Numbered from the stretch's first letter, positions 1-11,796 are shown. The stretch is 64,000 nt of DNA from Haliclona indistincta (GCA_964017065.1 OZ024784.1:14427152-14491151), one strand, 5' to 3'. Numbers and translations are program-made. Notes: generated by a model not told the origin, from the letters alone.

Positions 1-1
1 T

Positions 2-301
2 CTTTGTTCCCACAATGCATGTTCAGACAAGGTCTACTTGAATGCTGTTACAAGTATTATGCAAAGCATGTCGGACAATTATAGTGATAAACGATTTAGG
101 GATCTTGTTCGTGGTGTACGAGACAGTGCTCTGAAGTTATATGATACGTTATCTGACGAAGAACGGCAACACATTTCTGAGCCGATCGATTGTGGAGATA
201 GTAAAGTTTGCTTTGATGACGTGCCCGACTTAGACAGTGCCAAAGCACAGTTCACGTTATATTTAGAAAAGTTAGATGCTATTATTGAAACTGAAGGATA
301 A
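2..301 (+). CDS. 3' end of an unidentified protein-coding gene (5' partial)
   Basis: The reading frame is open from base 2 to a TAA at 299-301 and has no ATG that must be the start, so this is probably the last exon of a gene beginning outside the window. About 99 residues are visible. They are acidic and look helical (motifs MQSMSDNYSDKRF, YLEKLDAIIETEG). No family was recognised. The position next to three Ig receptors, and a helical acidic C-terminus loosely like the cytoplasmic tails of those receptors, make it plausible that this is the tail of a further cluster member. That is inference only, because no Ig or membrane segment is visible. Confidence 0.5.
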   Translation, partial: LCSHNACSDKVYLNAVTSIMQSMSDNYSDKRFRDLVRGVRDSALKLYDTLSDEERQHISEPIDCGDSKVCFDDVPDLDSAKAQFTLYLEKLDAIIETEG

Positions 302-475
302 CTTTATTTTTAGCACCATAAATTATTATTATTATTTTTGTGTTTTTGTATTGTAGCTTATAATAGACTTAGAACTAATGATGTAAATCTTTTGCGGTTA
401 GCATTACGTAGCTGTGAAGATTTATTAGTTAGACCGCGCGCGCTAACTGGAGAATAGTGTTGACAAAATATAATA
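302..475. other. Short intergenic spacer
   Basis: This 174-base AT-rich gap lies between the partial gene and the first complete Ig receptor. It must hold the 3' end of one and the promoter of the other. No canonical AATAAA or recognisable promoter motif was seen. Confidence 0.4.
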
Positions 476-2929
476 ATGTCGTTTCTACCGATATCTATGC
501 TACTGCTTATGGCGTGTTGTTTTATGAAGCCTGTTGGTTGCCAGCAATTATTTTCAGTTCAAGTCCTCTCGCCTCGTATGATCAACAACGTAACGATTCG
601 TTGTGAAGAAAGTAGTGGAAATTCTGTCACCGATGGTTTAGTGTTCTATAGAAATGGTGTCAATCAGCTTGTAGATCCGTGTTTATCTGCTGGCGAGAAA
701 CTGGAAGATGGAAGGTTCATGCTGCAAGTGAGTCCGAGCTGCGAGGGTCACTACATGTGTGGAACGAGTAACAGTGGGGGTGCAAAACTGTCTGGACCAA
801 GAGAGTTATACGGTGAGTCCACTAGATAGTGCAATGTTCAAGCGTAGCTCAACTAGTCTGCAAGATGCCGGTTACTGTGACTCGGCGCTGTTGTATATTT
901 CTGCATTTTTAGTCTGCAACGTGTACAGTATAATGGTCTGGCATTGAACAGTTTTCATTGAAACCTTTCAAAAACTTGTGTGACCTCTCAAATGAACAGT
1001 TGTTTCTAATGAAACACAGAAACCCTTTTGAAAGTGTAGCCTATAAGGGGATTATACTCTCAGATGCATAATTTTATATACTAGAGGAGATGACACTATG
1101 ATACCAGCATCCCCAAATGCCGGTACAATGTGGGTTACAGTACAAAGTTCATTATGCATATTGAGTGCTTCATTGTCCCTCCAAGCATGCTTGTGGTTAT
1201 AGGTGTTAAGCTAAACAAATTGCCTGTCTAGTTTAGTCCTTAGAAGTAGGTTAATTGCACTCCTGTATCCTTCGTTGTATCAAGCCTTTCCTACTCACAC
1301 AGCATTTCCTCAACATGCAACAAGGAGCAACACCAAAAATCGAATTTTCAAAAGATTTGGCGACAAGGCAAACCTACCCTGCTCTGTGGAACGAAGTGCT
1401 CTGGGTCGATTTAGAGTAGAATGGACGAGAATTGTGAATGGTGTTTTTGAAATGGTTTCTATACCTTCAAGTGATGAAGATTACAGTCTTACTCTCACAA
1501 ACATAACTTTTCAAGATGCCGGAATATATTTCTGCACAGTTACATCACTGGAGTTGCAGGGATTGGACCGAAGTTTAAATGGATTTAATGTTGAACTACT
1601 GGTTAATCAAAGACACAGTGAGTCACTATCAAACACTATCATTGATTATACAGTATACTATCTAAGGTCAGCTTGCATAGCATTGAACTGGGACTGTCCA
1701 ACCATTTTTCCGTTTGCATTAAAAAACAACAAACTGTTGTTGAATGTTAGCCATAAGTGAAAGGCTTGAGAACTATGCAACAACTTGCTAACTTGCATTG
1801 TGACCTTTAGTGTGATTTGTATACCACTGCAGTTCCTCCAGAGTTCACAGGACCAGCTATTTATGAGCAGGATAGGAGGGAGTTTATGGTTACTGTAGAG
1901 GGATCTGCAGGTCTGATGGTACAGTGGTTTATCAATGGGCAGCAGTTGAACAGTAGAAGCACACAACTACCGAACAACGTAGTACAGAGTCGACTGCCAG
2001 TGAGTCAACTCATGGGGAACTCCAGTATCATCGTGATAGCATCTAACATAGATGCAATGACTGGAGAGAGATTCAGAACTAGAACAACAATTTTGGCACT
2101 TCTTGGTTCCCAACCTGCTAGTAATTCTTCAAATGTAAATTCTTGTCCAGGTAAGCATAATGAGGAACCTTTGGATTGCCTTTTATTGGCTTCAGGTTTT
2201 TAATTTTTATTCATAAACAGTAAAATTGTTCATTCATAAGTGTACTTGTTTTACTCAGGAGCCACACCAGGTGTCATCGCTCCAATGGTAATCTTGTGTA
2301 CGGTACTGGCTGCTCTTCTCCTTGTTGCTGGTGTGGCTATTCTTGTTCTCCTCAAACGATCTAGCAAGCAGATTGATCTAGGAAGCCCGTCACGTAATCC
2401 TATTAGTCATATCTTCACAAACGTTGGTATATTTCTTCAGCAAAACCCTCAGTCTGACCTCATGGACTTGAATGTTTTAGAAGGTCTCTCACAAGCAGTG
2501 GGTACTATTTTGAATATACAAAACTTGACACTCACCGACAAGGCACTTGAGTGTATGGAAAATGTGAAATCATCTCTCGAAGCAACAAAAACAGTAATCA
2601 GACGAAACAGGAGAGAAGTTAATAAAGGTCCCAGTGATAAAGCTCCCAGTGTTGTTGTATTGAAACAAACAGATCCTCCAACAAGTACATCAATGCCAAA
2701 AGGAATTCGTAAAGCATCTTCTAATCCAGATAGTGGTATTGAGTCCGCTGAAGGAAGTACTGAATACAGTCTTGAGGAAGTTGATGGTGCTTACGAGGAG
2801 ATCAAAGATAAGGAAATGCAGAAGATTGATGACCTTCATGTGGCTGTCACTCAGTGGCTAAAGAAATGTCGAGTCCTAAAACGTCAGAACGCAATAACTG
2901 ACACAGAAACTTTTGATACTGAAGTGTAG
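476..2929 (+). CDS. Ig-domain transmembrane receptor A
   Basis: Model join(476..812,1303..1617,1833..2150,2259..2929), 546 aa; all three introns are phase 1 with GT-AG ends. Exon 1 encodes a signal peptide (MSFLPISMLLLMACCF) and a first Ig-like domain with a CEGHYMC cysteine motif. Exon 2 encodes a clearer Ig domain with the F-strand motif DAGIYFC. Exon 3 encodes a third, cysteine-poor Ig or FN3-like domain starting PPEF. Exon 4 encodes a transmembrane helix (about VILCTVLAALLLVAGVAILV) and a cytoplasmic tail of about 190 residues with a helical part and a YEEI motif of the kind bound by Src-family SH2 domains. It is a single-pass surface receptor; the ligand is unknown. Its 3' end faces receptor B tail-to-tail, 195 bases away. 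The one-exon-per-domain, phase-1 layout is typical of Ig families prone to shuffling. Confidence 0.85.
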
Positions 2930-3005
2930 ATCGTTAATTATAACAAACAACACAAATTCTTTTTTTCACAGTATTAATTATTTATTCCTAGTGTAAATAC
3001 TCCTA

Positions 3006-3020
3006 TTTATTTCAAATAAA
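3006..3020. terminator. Opposed poly(A) signals of receptors A and B
   Basis: A + strand AATAAA lies at 3015-3020, 86 bases after the receptor A stop. A - strand AATAAA (TTTATT on +) lies at 3006-3011, with another at 2981-2986, below the receptor B stop at 3125. The two 3' UTRs therefore probably overlap by tens of bases. The signals are read directly; the overlap is inferred. Confidence 0.6.
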
Positions 3021-3124
3021 GTCAATTTTTGATAAGAATTTTAAAGCTTAAACTACATGTATGCCAAATGTTGTTTCTTGCGAATATCGTACGTCACGGT
3101 AAAGTACAGTATCATTATCATGTA

Positions 3125-6031
3125 TTAGTGTCTTCTACATTGCTGAATCCAGGTCAACACCGTGTCATAAGAATTGCCTATACTCTGTATTATCTGTCGA
3201 TCTTCTGCTGTCGATCCTCTGTTTAGACTATTGTTCAGCTTTTCTAATTGTTCCTGTAAGTCATGCACTTGTTCTATCACACGGTCATCGACCATATAGA
3301 TGCCTTGTAGTGTCAAGGGAATTATCTCTTCTAGAAACGTAAAACAGACATAGTTAGGAGAGCGAGAGACGTGAAGTAGATGAGAGAGAAGAATGAAGAT
3401 GTTTGCCATGTTGTATCCTTCAATGGGATTATCTGAAATAGTACTAACAGAATAGTTCTTGGATTTGTGTGTCTTTAACCATGTATTTAGCAACTTTGAG
3501 ATGCTTTCAAGTTTATTAAGTTCAGCTGTGCTTTGCCGACTGGTTTCTTCATCATTCTTTTTCTTGATAGTTCTCTTTTTCTCTTCTAGAATACTGTCTA
3601 CTTGCTCATTCAGCATTACTACCAGCTTACTGCGAGATGTTGACAAGACTTCAGCAAAGATCTTCTCCAAGCTAGTAAGCAACTGCAGCTCTGGTCGCTG
3701 TTCCTTCATGTGCATTATTGCTGCAATAGTCATTAAAACAATAGCAAGTGGAGAAGGTGGATGTCTGTACACGTTGGCTGAGTCGATTGAAAAGTGTGTT
3801 TCACTATGTCCGGTGTAAGATGTCGGCATTACACTACTACCTCCTCTTGTACTTCCATTTCCATCTTCATGCGCCATGTGTGTGTCAAGTCTTTTGAGTT
3901 GTTTCGATTGTCGTTTCTTCATGAAACATGATACGATTAAAGCAACAACGATGACAATAGCAAGGCAGAGTACAAACCCGCCAGCAGCACTTCCTCCCAG
4001 ACACTGGACAGACCAATCTGTCAAGAAACAAACAATCAGTATAATAATATTATTATGTCACAAGGTAGCTTACCACTTGGTAGTATGCTAATGCTTGTCG
4101 GTGTTACATCTAAGCAATAGAGTGTGATGTAATACACTATTACAAAGAAATACCACTAACCTTGTGTAACAATCACGCTGCCAATGGCTGCTTTATGTTG
4201 GTGACCATTTTCGTCTTCATTTGAAGCCACAACAGTGACAATGGACACGGCATTAACTAAACTACTGATGTTTATTCTAAGTTGTATATTTTCTTCTTTT
4301 CTTTGCTCCACTGTTTCATACCAAATTGAGCTATCAATAAGCAAACGGTAACTGATCGGAGAGCTGCCTGCAGCTCCAACACTGAACACCATTGTATCAT
4401 CAGTTTCTTTTGTAACTGTCAGGTTAGTCATGAACCTCGGTGGACCTGTGGATAATTCAAACCAAACATTCCATTTGTCCATAATTATTAATCTAGTAAT
4501 ATAATTAATTATTATCAAGCAGTGACGTCAACTGAGACTGTTGTCCCATGAGAAGTCATACATTCAAAGCAAATTTGCATTATGAGAGAAGAAGCGAAGT
4601 CACCACAATCACTCACACAAAAGTATAATGGTAAATTTCTAAAGGCTTGCCACCTTAAGAATTCAGCTTATTAAATTTCCTTAACAGTAAACAATATTAC
4701 AGATAACCAGCCAATAATGTACCAATCTAAACAGAAACTCTCATGTTACAAGTAATTATAAACATTATACCATGTGTACAATTATTTCAATCATGAATTA
4801 TAGCTTAAGCACATTCCAACAATAGTTCTGATGTGGTACTGTCTCAGCATAAAAATACCCTTCCAATAGAGAATATCATTATCACCCAAACCTGTCCTAC
4901 AAAAACATTCGTTGATAGTTAGTATAAAGGCTTTGTGGTAAATTCATGGACAATTTCTGTGATTTGTTAAGATGCTCTTGGATGACTGAAAGGGTGCTGC
5001 TATTATAATGCAACATAAATTGTCTGTTATTTTTACGAAGAGGCTTTCGTTTATAGGTGACAAAAAATACCCACTATTAATAGGATTTTCAGTGCATGCA
5101 CTGCACTAGTAGTGAAAACAACCACACTAATGATATTTATAGACTTGAGCATGAGGGGAAATTACAGATGTGATGCATGTATGCACAGCAGTCAACCTCA
5201 CACACACTACCAGCCCTGGTCACACACAGAACCAATATTTAATAGCATTCTTTGGGAATATCCCATGGATTTCCCCAGACTCTAAGTAGTATGCCAGCAC
5301 TCAAAACAAGACATTATTGGACATGTATTTCACTGCTCACGAAATTCTTCCACTTCCAAGAGGGTGAAAGTTTCCTTCTTCACATACTTCACATCGTATT
5401 GTAGATAATTGTTACTGGGATAATGTCTTGCTGAGCCTACACACGTGTATGTCCCACTATGAGATGAGTTTATGTTCTCAAGAACAAGACTGTAGTTGTT
5501 CAGAGCTGCTGCCGATGATTCACTGGGGCAAGATAGTCTCTGCACACTCCATGACACACCGATATTGTTCAGCGCAGAAATCTGCAACCTGCAGTCCAAG
5601 ACCACTGAGGCTCCTTCCTTGACTCTAACCACAGCAGCACTGGCGTTCTTGACTAAAGGATAGGCTGCAGCAAGAAAAACAAATAATTGCATTTACTAGC
5701 ATGAAACCTTACCGTAAAGAGGTCTAGGTTCGGAGATGTTTGTCAATGTTGCTTTTTCGGCGCAATAGATGTCTCCTTCGCATTCGGGCGAAACCTGCAG
5801 CTTGATGAATTGTGGTGTTGGTCTCGTGAAATTCATGTAGCAAGTTGATTCTGCAATAGGAGTAGAGTTGAACCACCACTGCGCATTATGCACAGTATCA
5901 ATGAGTCCGGAGCACGAGAGCGTCACGTTGTTCCCTACGCGATTGTTTTCGTCTACCGTGAAACTGCCGGTACTCGATGCAAACAAGTTATCGCACCATA
6001 GAGACAAGATCAGCACTCGCAGCGCCATCAT
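3125..6031 (-). CDS. Ig-domain transmembrane receptor B
   Basis: Model complement(join(3125..4017,4161..4445,5341..5664,5713..6031)), 606 aa, all introns phase 1. Exon 1 has two adjacent ATGs (6031 and 6028), a signal peptide (LRVLILSLWCDNLFAS) and Ig domain 1 with CEGDIYC. Exon 2 holds Ig domain 2 ending HSGTYTC. Exon 3 is a third domain starting PPRF without an obvious cysteine pair. Exon 4 has a transmembrane helix (GGFVLCLAIVIVVALIVSCF), a basic stop-transfer stretch (KKRQSKQLKR) and the longest cytoplasmic tail of the set, about 260 residues and mainly helical, with a Lys/Glu-rich coiled-coil stretch near EEKKRTIKKKN. Exons 1 and 2 are exactly as long (319 and 324 bases) as those of receptor C, so the two are paralogs. 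The second intron (895 bases) is unusually long here and holds no recognisable feature. Confidence 0.85.
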
Positions 6032-6192
6032 CTTGGCTCCTAGACGCCCCTTCTCAAAACGTCTTTTCAGCTATCCTACTACTAATAAAGTGTTGCTGGC
6101 GGGGGAAGTCCCGGCCGGCATGAGCCCATAAACTTGGTTTGTGCAATAATAAAAAATTTATACATAAACTATCATAATAATAATAAATTTGC

Positions 6193-8440
6193 CTACAATT
6201 GGCTTGTGTGAAGAGGTATTTGGTCGTCTGTGGTAGAGTATGTAGTGTCAGAGTCATAACCGCTTGCAGTTCCCCCTGCTCCTCCTTGCAGTGATATTGA
6301 ACAATGTAATAACTGCAGATTTCTCTTCACTCTTTGTACGCTGTCGTGTGCGTCGGAGTGTTCACTGTGGTTAAGAACAACAGGTAGAAAGTGATAGAGC
6401 GCTTCAATGATCTCCATGTCAGGTTCCTTATTGTATGACAGCAGATCTCCAGCAGCATAGACAATGTTCACAACAGCAGTTATACTTTGGCTTGTACTAG
6501 CAGTGCTCTCTGTATAAGAAGATGGTGTCTCTGGTCTATGCATTGCATAATATGAGTTCATCCGTTTCTCTCTATGCTTGTTTCTCATCCATTGTAGGCA
6601 AAATCTACACACCACAGCTAGTAGAACAAAAACAACTGCTATAGTACCACAGCCAACAACAGCAATGATAATGCTCCCAATGAATGAAGGAAGATTGGAG
6701 GGATCTAAAACAGGAAAGGCGAAACTATAATTAAGTCCCGTTGGTTAAATTTGCACACACAACGTTCTTTGAATAAACAGAAGACCGAACGATGGTTGGG
6801 AAATTAGATACAGGGGAAGTACAATGTGTATATGAGTAATTAGTACCCTCTGTGTTGTAAAAAGGAGGGAGGGGCTGCTCACCAGTTTTAATTGGCAAAC
6901 AAGTATCAAAAACAGGTACAAAAACTCACAATTCCTTTACTAAGGCAAGAAAATACCACACACTCAAGCAGTAACAGTAAGGCAACTTGCAACATTAATG
7001 GTACTGTACGTGAGCTTGGTGCACCTGTTAGTCCTGTTCTAACAACCCGAGTGACAAGAACAGTCGACAGTGAAGTGGAATTAATCATTCCATTGATATC
7101 CATATTAGAAACTTTAACTCTAACGATGGTCCCATCAGCTGGAAATGAGGATAGCACCAGCGTGTTTCCCTGTATGAGGACGAGACTGCTACTAGATGAG
7201 AGCTGAGTGTCGTTCAGAAACCAAGTGTAGGTGAGCGGAGGTGTTCCGACAGCAGATATTGTGAAGAGTGCTTCAGTTAAGTTGATAGTAGAGTACATTA
7301 ATGAGCTGGTAAATCTCGGAGGGTCTGGATGATGTGAAAACAAGCCAATAAGGTACTGAAAAAAATATCCGAAACAACTTGTATTTCAGAGGCAAAACAA
7401 GCTAATGTATACTTGTCTTTTTATGAAACTGAATTACTATAGAGTAAAGTGCACAATCAACTAAGGCTTCTGATCTAATCTGGGGCTAGACCAGTGGATG
7501 AACTCTGAAACAGATATACCAAGACTCCACCTACTATAATGATTTCCCCAATACTCGGTTTAACCACAGTAGTAATGATATTAGCCTCTGATCCGTTTCC
7601 TATGGCAACATTAAAGTGAAGCTGTGTACAAGATAGGGTTTCACTTCATGAGTGACCAGAAAGCATTCTATTGTAACCCTACAAGCTAGCACTCCAATAT
7701 GACAGATAATGAGTGATAGAATCTCATATGACATACCGTACTGTTCCACAGTGAGGTTTATAGCAACACCTTGCTGGCAAGCTAGTAGAGCATTGTCTGG
7801 TAGGTACGGAGACGTCCTAACATTCACCTGACATTGGTATACACCACTGTTAGATTGGTTCACATTGTAGAGCATTAGACTATAGTCGAGGCTAGTGGTG
7901 GGTATAGTTAATGTAGCGTTTGATCCAGCAGGTATGAACAGCCAACTGATGTTAAAGTTATGCAGTGCAGACACACCAGGGCTGCAAGTGAGTGATACAG
8001 TAGTGCTCTCAGTAACAGATACTGTCTTAGTCAACTGTGATGAAGTGAATTCTGGATATGCTGCAAGGTATCAATAGAGTATTATAATTATACATGTTGA
8101 GTGCTAGTTCTGATTGCATACCATACAAAGGGACGCTCCTGGACAGAGTCTCAGCACTACCACACTGCAGATAGCCTTCACAATTAGGAGGAATGTGTAC
8201 TATAATAGAGAGATTGGTCCTCGTGGCCTCGTCCAGGCAGCGGTGGTTCTCTGACCCATTATAATACCACACCAGCTGTGATGGTTGAGAGAATGTGCCA
8301 GTACACAGTGCTGAAACGGTGTTGCCGTATTTTCCTTCTCTGGTTACTGAAGAAACGTTGTAGGAGGACGCAGAGAGAGCGAAAGGCACGACCAGAGCCA
8401 ACAACAATGATGATAAAAGCACACAAAACACAGTCTCCAT
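6193..8440 (-). CDS. Ig-domain transmembrane receptor C
   Basis: Model complement(join(6193..6704,7025..7324,7737..8060,8122..8440)), 484 aa, all introns phase 1. The start is the ATG at 8440 (METVFCVLLSSLLLALVV), which opens a good signal peptide; an upstream in-frame GTG is ignored. Ig domain 1 carries CEGYLQC, Ig domain 2 ends NSGVYQC, domain 3 starts PPRF and has a WFLND tryptophan. Exon 4 encodes the transmembrane helix (SIIIAVVGCGTIAVVFVLLA) followed by a short tail of about 140 residues with several tyrosines (YDSDTTYSTTDD). The domain 3 donor at 7024 was chosen because it keeps phase 1; other GTs nearby are possible. Exons 1 and 2 match receptor B in length, showing recent common origin. 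The tail is much shorter and different, so intracellular output probably differs. Confidence 0.83.
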
Positions 8441-8522
8441 CACGACTTCAGTGGCGGGTAACGCCCTCACAACGATTGGGTGTGGTTATGAAGCTGGTGT
8501 GAATATCAATATCGAGGTGAAG
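8441..8522. promoter_or_regulatory. Bidirectional promoter of receptor C and TMEM129-like gene
   Basis: Only 82 bases separate the divergent ATGs at 8440 (-) and 8523 (+). Both transcripts must start in or beside this interval. No TATA box or known motif was recognised. Confidence 0.5.
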
Positions 8523-10100
8523 ATGGAGTTTCTTTTGTCTACTAGTTCTCAGATATTGTCTCTCTACACTATCCTGTTCGTGATGTATTCTATTCTGGAG
8601 ATAACCGGAGCTCTACCTCAGGAGATGAGAAGTGCAGGAATCACATTGCCTGCATTGTTCTCAGGATACTATGGTCACGAGGTAGACTAGCTACTTGGTG
8701 TGCACGGTGGAATTATGTGAAATAACCAACTTAGGATCTTGATTTTGTGGGCTATCATATAAAGAGAACTTCTATTACTGTTATCCTTCACTCTTTCCTT
8801 CCTCTCGTTTACTGTGTGGGATTACAGTTCATTTTACCGGATGCTAGTATTGTGAGTATAGCGATATATCTCGAATCTACATGTAATAATCTCAATGCAG
8901 TTAATTCCATGGAGAGCACCGTCCTTTATGCTGTTTCTGATGCTAATAGCTGTGTCTATTGCACTGGGTGCTTTGATAACTGTTTGGTACTGGTCACGAG
9001 AGCATTGGCGGAGACATCCATTAGCTAAATCATTGTCAGTGTTTGGGCAGGACTGGAGGTACAAAGTCACTCAAGATTACGTGATATTATATTTATTTTC
9101 TGTAGGCGAACTGCTTCTCTCATCAACAACGAATATCGTGAAATAGACAACTTCACATCAGGTGGTCCTGTCACTACTACGTTAAAATTATTACTCCAAT
9201 GGTACAGCTGTGGGACCAACTAGACTGTTAGTGACCAGTTCGTGGATCATTCACTGTCGGGTACACCGTGTAGTGGTTCTACAACAAGTTGATGCCAGCC
9301 TACAGTTAGTGTGTGTGGTCAAGTACAGCTAGATTGTGCTGTTCATCCATGCAGTGTATGTGCATCACAGCGCCAGATCAATCCTGACGGTCAACAATCA
9401 CAAATCTTGTCTATTGAGGTTATACTCTACTCAGATCATTATGCACGTGTTGATTTTTAAAATATACTCTAGGTTACCAGTTTCAATCATAGAACACCAA
9501 AATTCAGTGAGTTTCTGAACACAGTGAATTGTACATTCAGTTCTTGCCTCTCCCATTATAGAGATTAAATTAAAGGCTTCAGACTATTCTCACCTTCAAG
9601 AGAAACTGTCAGCTCCTGTGCAAGTTGCAAGACGTGTTGTGATTCAACAGAGTTTATCTGACCAATTTATGGTAGCATTCAAGGAGCAAGTAGATAAGAA
9701 TGGTGTTTATAATCTGCCTTCTGGTGGACCGGTGAGTTTCTCTAGCACTAGTTTGATTGTTGTTCTCGTGTCCGTTTTAAGGCACTAGAAGCATGTCTTG
9801 GTTGCGGCCAGGTAATGCCAGAGGTGAAGCTAAAGAAGATGTGTGCTTCTCCTAATGTGAGGAATACATGAATGATTATTTTATAATGATTATAATGCAA
9901 CCCAGGAAGGAGAATGTCGTGATTGTGGTTGCCGTCCTATGTGGTGTACCAAGTGTATGTCACGATGGTTTGCTAGCAGACAGGACCAACATCACCCAGA
10001 AACCTGGATGAGCTCTAATGCAACTTGTCCTATGTGCCGGCAACGGTTCTGCATGCTGGATATTTTAAAACTAAGTGATGTAACAACTGATGTTGTATAA
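8523..10100 (+). CDS. TMEM129: TMEM129-type ER-membrane E3 ubiquitin ligase
   Basis: Model join(8523..8681,8735..8851,8901..9058,9106..9180,9224..9304,9355..9418,9473..9506,9562..9731,9782..9856,9906..10100), 375 aa; the human protein is about 362 aa. The N-terminus holds hydrophobic helices, including YHIKRTSITVILHSFLPL and the motif AGITLPALFSGYYG. A large middle domain follows, with REIDNFTSGGP and EKLSAPVQVARRVVIQQSL. The C-terminus is a cysteine-rich variant RING (CLGC, CRDCGC, MWCTKCM, CPMCRQRF). The RING, the RPMWC segment and the order of blocks agree with TMEM129, which ubiquitinates ER proteins for dislocation; viral US11 uses it against MHC-I in humans. Introns are 42-53 bases, typical of this locus. 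Several exon choices (such as 9473..9506, only 34 bases) were fixed by alignment to the remembered family pattern as well as by phase. Confidence 0.88.
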
Positions 10101-10144
10101 TTATAAATTTTTCCAGCGAGCGCGAAATTTAAATGGACGCTATT

Positions 10145-10164
10145 ATCGCCATAGTAACACGTGT
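10145..10164 (+). promoter_or_regulatory. X-box (RFX site) plus CACGTG box upstream of orphan gene 1
   Basis: ATCGCCATAGTAAC at 10145-10158 fits the RFX/DAF-19 X-box consensus RYYNYYATRRNRAC at every position. It overlaps ACACGTGT (10157-10164), an E-box palindrome. It lies about 150 bases before the chosen ATG at 10311. X-boxes mark ciliary genes in animals; use here is inferred from the match and its repetition at 11797 and 13481. Confidence 0.65.
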
Positions 10165-10310
10165 CGCTACAACACGCGGTTATCTTTCTGGCGTACTCCA
10201 GTTCTCCATTGTGTTCTCTCTGTAAGCTGTCGGTACTTGGAGCGAAGACAATCCTCAAGTGTCAACTTCTTAAAGCTAATCCGAACAACTTGATCATAAG
10301 ACTGTGGGAC

Positions 10311-11671
10311 ATGTACTCTTGCAATCGGCGACTTCGTCTTGTTGGTAATCAGCCGACCCGTCCTGGCAATCGTCCGTCCCATCCTGCTCGACCTAGCAAC
10401 CGGCCGTCTCATCCTGCTCGACCTAGCAAGCGGCCATCTCATCCTGCTCGGCCTGGTAATCGACCATCTCATCCTGCTCGGCCTAGTAATCGGCCATCTC
10501 ATCCTACTCGGCCTAGTAATCGGCCATATCATCCTGCTCTGCCTACAAATCGGCCACCCCATCTGCCTCATCCTGCAGTTGGAAAGTGCCGTTTGAATCC
10601 TCCTCCAACTATTCTTCTCCAACCATCTTTCTCTGCGATCCGTGGTAATATATAATTCTAGTCTTTATTCAGTAATGCTTTTTATTCTCAAGAATATGCA
10701 GGCTCGGGGTTTCGACAACGCGGATCACAGCACAGCATGACCACATTGACCAGTCTCCAGGAGAAAAAGAATGATCTTATGAAGACCAATAAAGCTGGTC
10801 TAGACCACCTACCAACCCATTCCATAAACGCTCTGATGAGACAGAGGGAAAGAGCAAGACAGCTATCTGCCAATGAAATGTCTTCTGTCACAAACTCCCA
10901 ACAGTTGCTTTTGGTAAGAAGATAATTGTGTGATTAGTAACGGTAGAATCACTAACTCTCATTCACTTGATCAGGTTTCGTACCCACACCAAAACAGACC
11001 TATAGGTGTGAGCAAGACATCACAAAACAGCAATGACTTTTCACAGCTGCTGAAGTTCTATGACTCACAAAGCAATAGTAAGTAAACTCATTTTGTTACT
11101 GCGTGTGCCGTGCAGTTGGCAATGCAACTTGGGCTATATAATCCCTTTTGTTTGTACTACACTATTATTCTTACTCTTTCTCAGATGATTTGGGTGTTGG
11201 CTCGACTACAAACATAAACCAGATGTCTCAGAATGTCATCACACTTCCAAGTCTGACCAACCGGCCTGTGCTCAGTTCACAGACTCTCAACAATCACGCC
11301 TCTTATGTCCTTCCTCCCATCTCAGTTACACCAAAATTGATCAATAATGGGATCGAGAAGGCACGAAATTTCTCTGGAATCAGAAGGACCACTGATACTC
11401 TGAGCAATACCATTCCCCTCCCACCACTGCCAGCAGCAACTACTCTGGATGGTAGCAGGATTACATCTGTTACCGTACAAAACAGCAACCCTTCACTAAC
11501 CTGTCGCCAAAGGGCTGTTGGAACTAGTACTACACGTCTTCCCGCAGAATCACAGTCCACTGGTAAAATTACCTATGCGTAATCATAGTACATTCCATTT
11601 ACTTGTTCTCTTTCTCCTACACCACTACAGAAGCCCATGACTGTTCACTTTCTCCATGGAATGATCAATAA
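10311..11671 (+). CDS. Orphan X-box gene 1, Pro/Arg-rich repeat protein of unknown function
   Basis: Model join(10311..10644,10702..10913,10975..11077,11185..11562,11631..11671), 355 aa, splice phases 1-0-1-1. I do not recognise the protein. The first exon is dominated by about seven copies of a ten-residue unit (RPSNRPSHPA and variants). The second is basic and helical with RQRERARQLSANE. The rest is low-complexity and Pro/Ser/Thr-rich, and the penultimate exon ends in TG followed by a very short last exon, as in the two downstream genes. ATG 10311 is the first in the frame that joins the exons. The X-box upstream suggests a cilium or flagellum role. The repeat exon also has long open frames in other phases because its unit is a multiple of three; the frame given is the only one that splices in phase to the next exon. 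Confidence 0.6.
10365..10565 (+). repeat. 30-bp coding minisatellite
   Basis: About seven degenerate copies of a 30-base unit (core CATCCTGCTCGGCCTAGTAA) lie in the first exon of the upstream X-box gene. The period is a multiple of three, so copy-number changes keep the frame and add or remove ten residues. Confidence 0.8.
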
Positions 11672-11796
11672 GAGAAAAATTAATAATTATTACAGAACAG
11701 ACTCTTTCAATAACTACATTGTGCACACATTATTCATTATTGTTTCTTTTGGCCTCTATCGATCATAGATGCGCCCCCGCCCCCGCGAAACGAATA

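Noticed and set aside
38..301. Start codon at 38 for the first gene
   Set aside because: The codon is TTG and the frame is open upstream to the window edge, so the piece is treated as a 5'-partial exon.
476..2929. Classical ITAM or ITIM in receptor A tail
   Set aside because: YEEI is present but the spacing with the preceding tyrosine (YSLEE) does not give two YxxL/I units, so only a single SH2-type site is noted.
10339..10596. Leu/Ile-rich ORF in the minisatellite exon and an antisense ORF over the same array
   Set aside because: All phases stay open because the repeat period is a multiple of three. Only the Pro/Arg frame joins in phase to the following exon.
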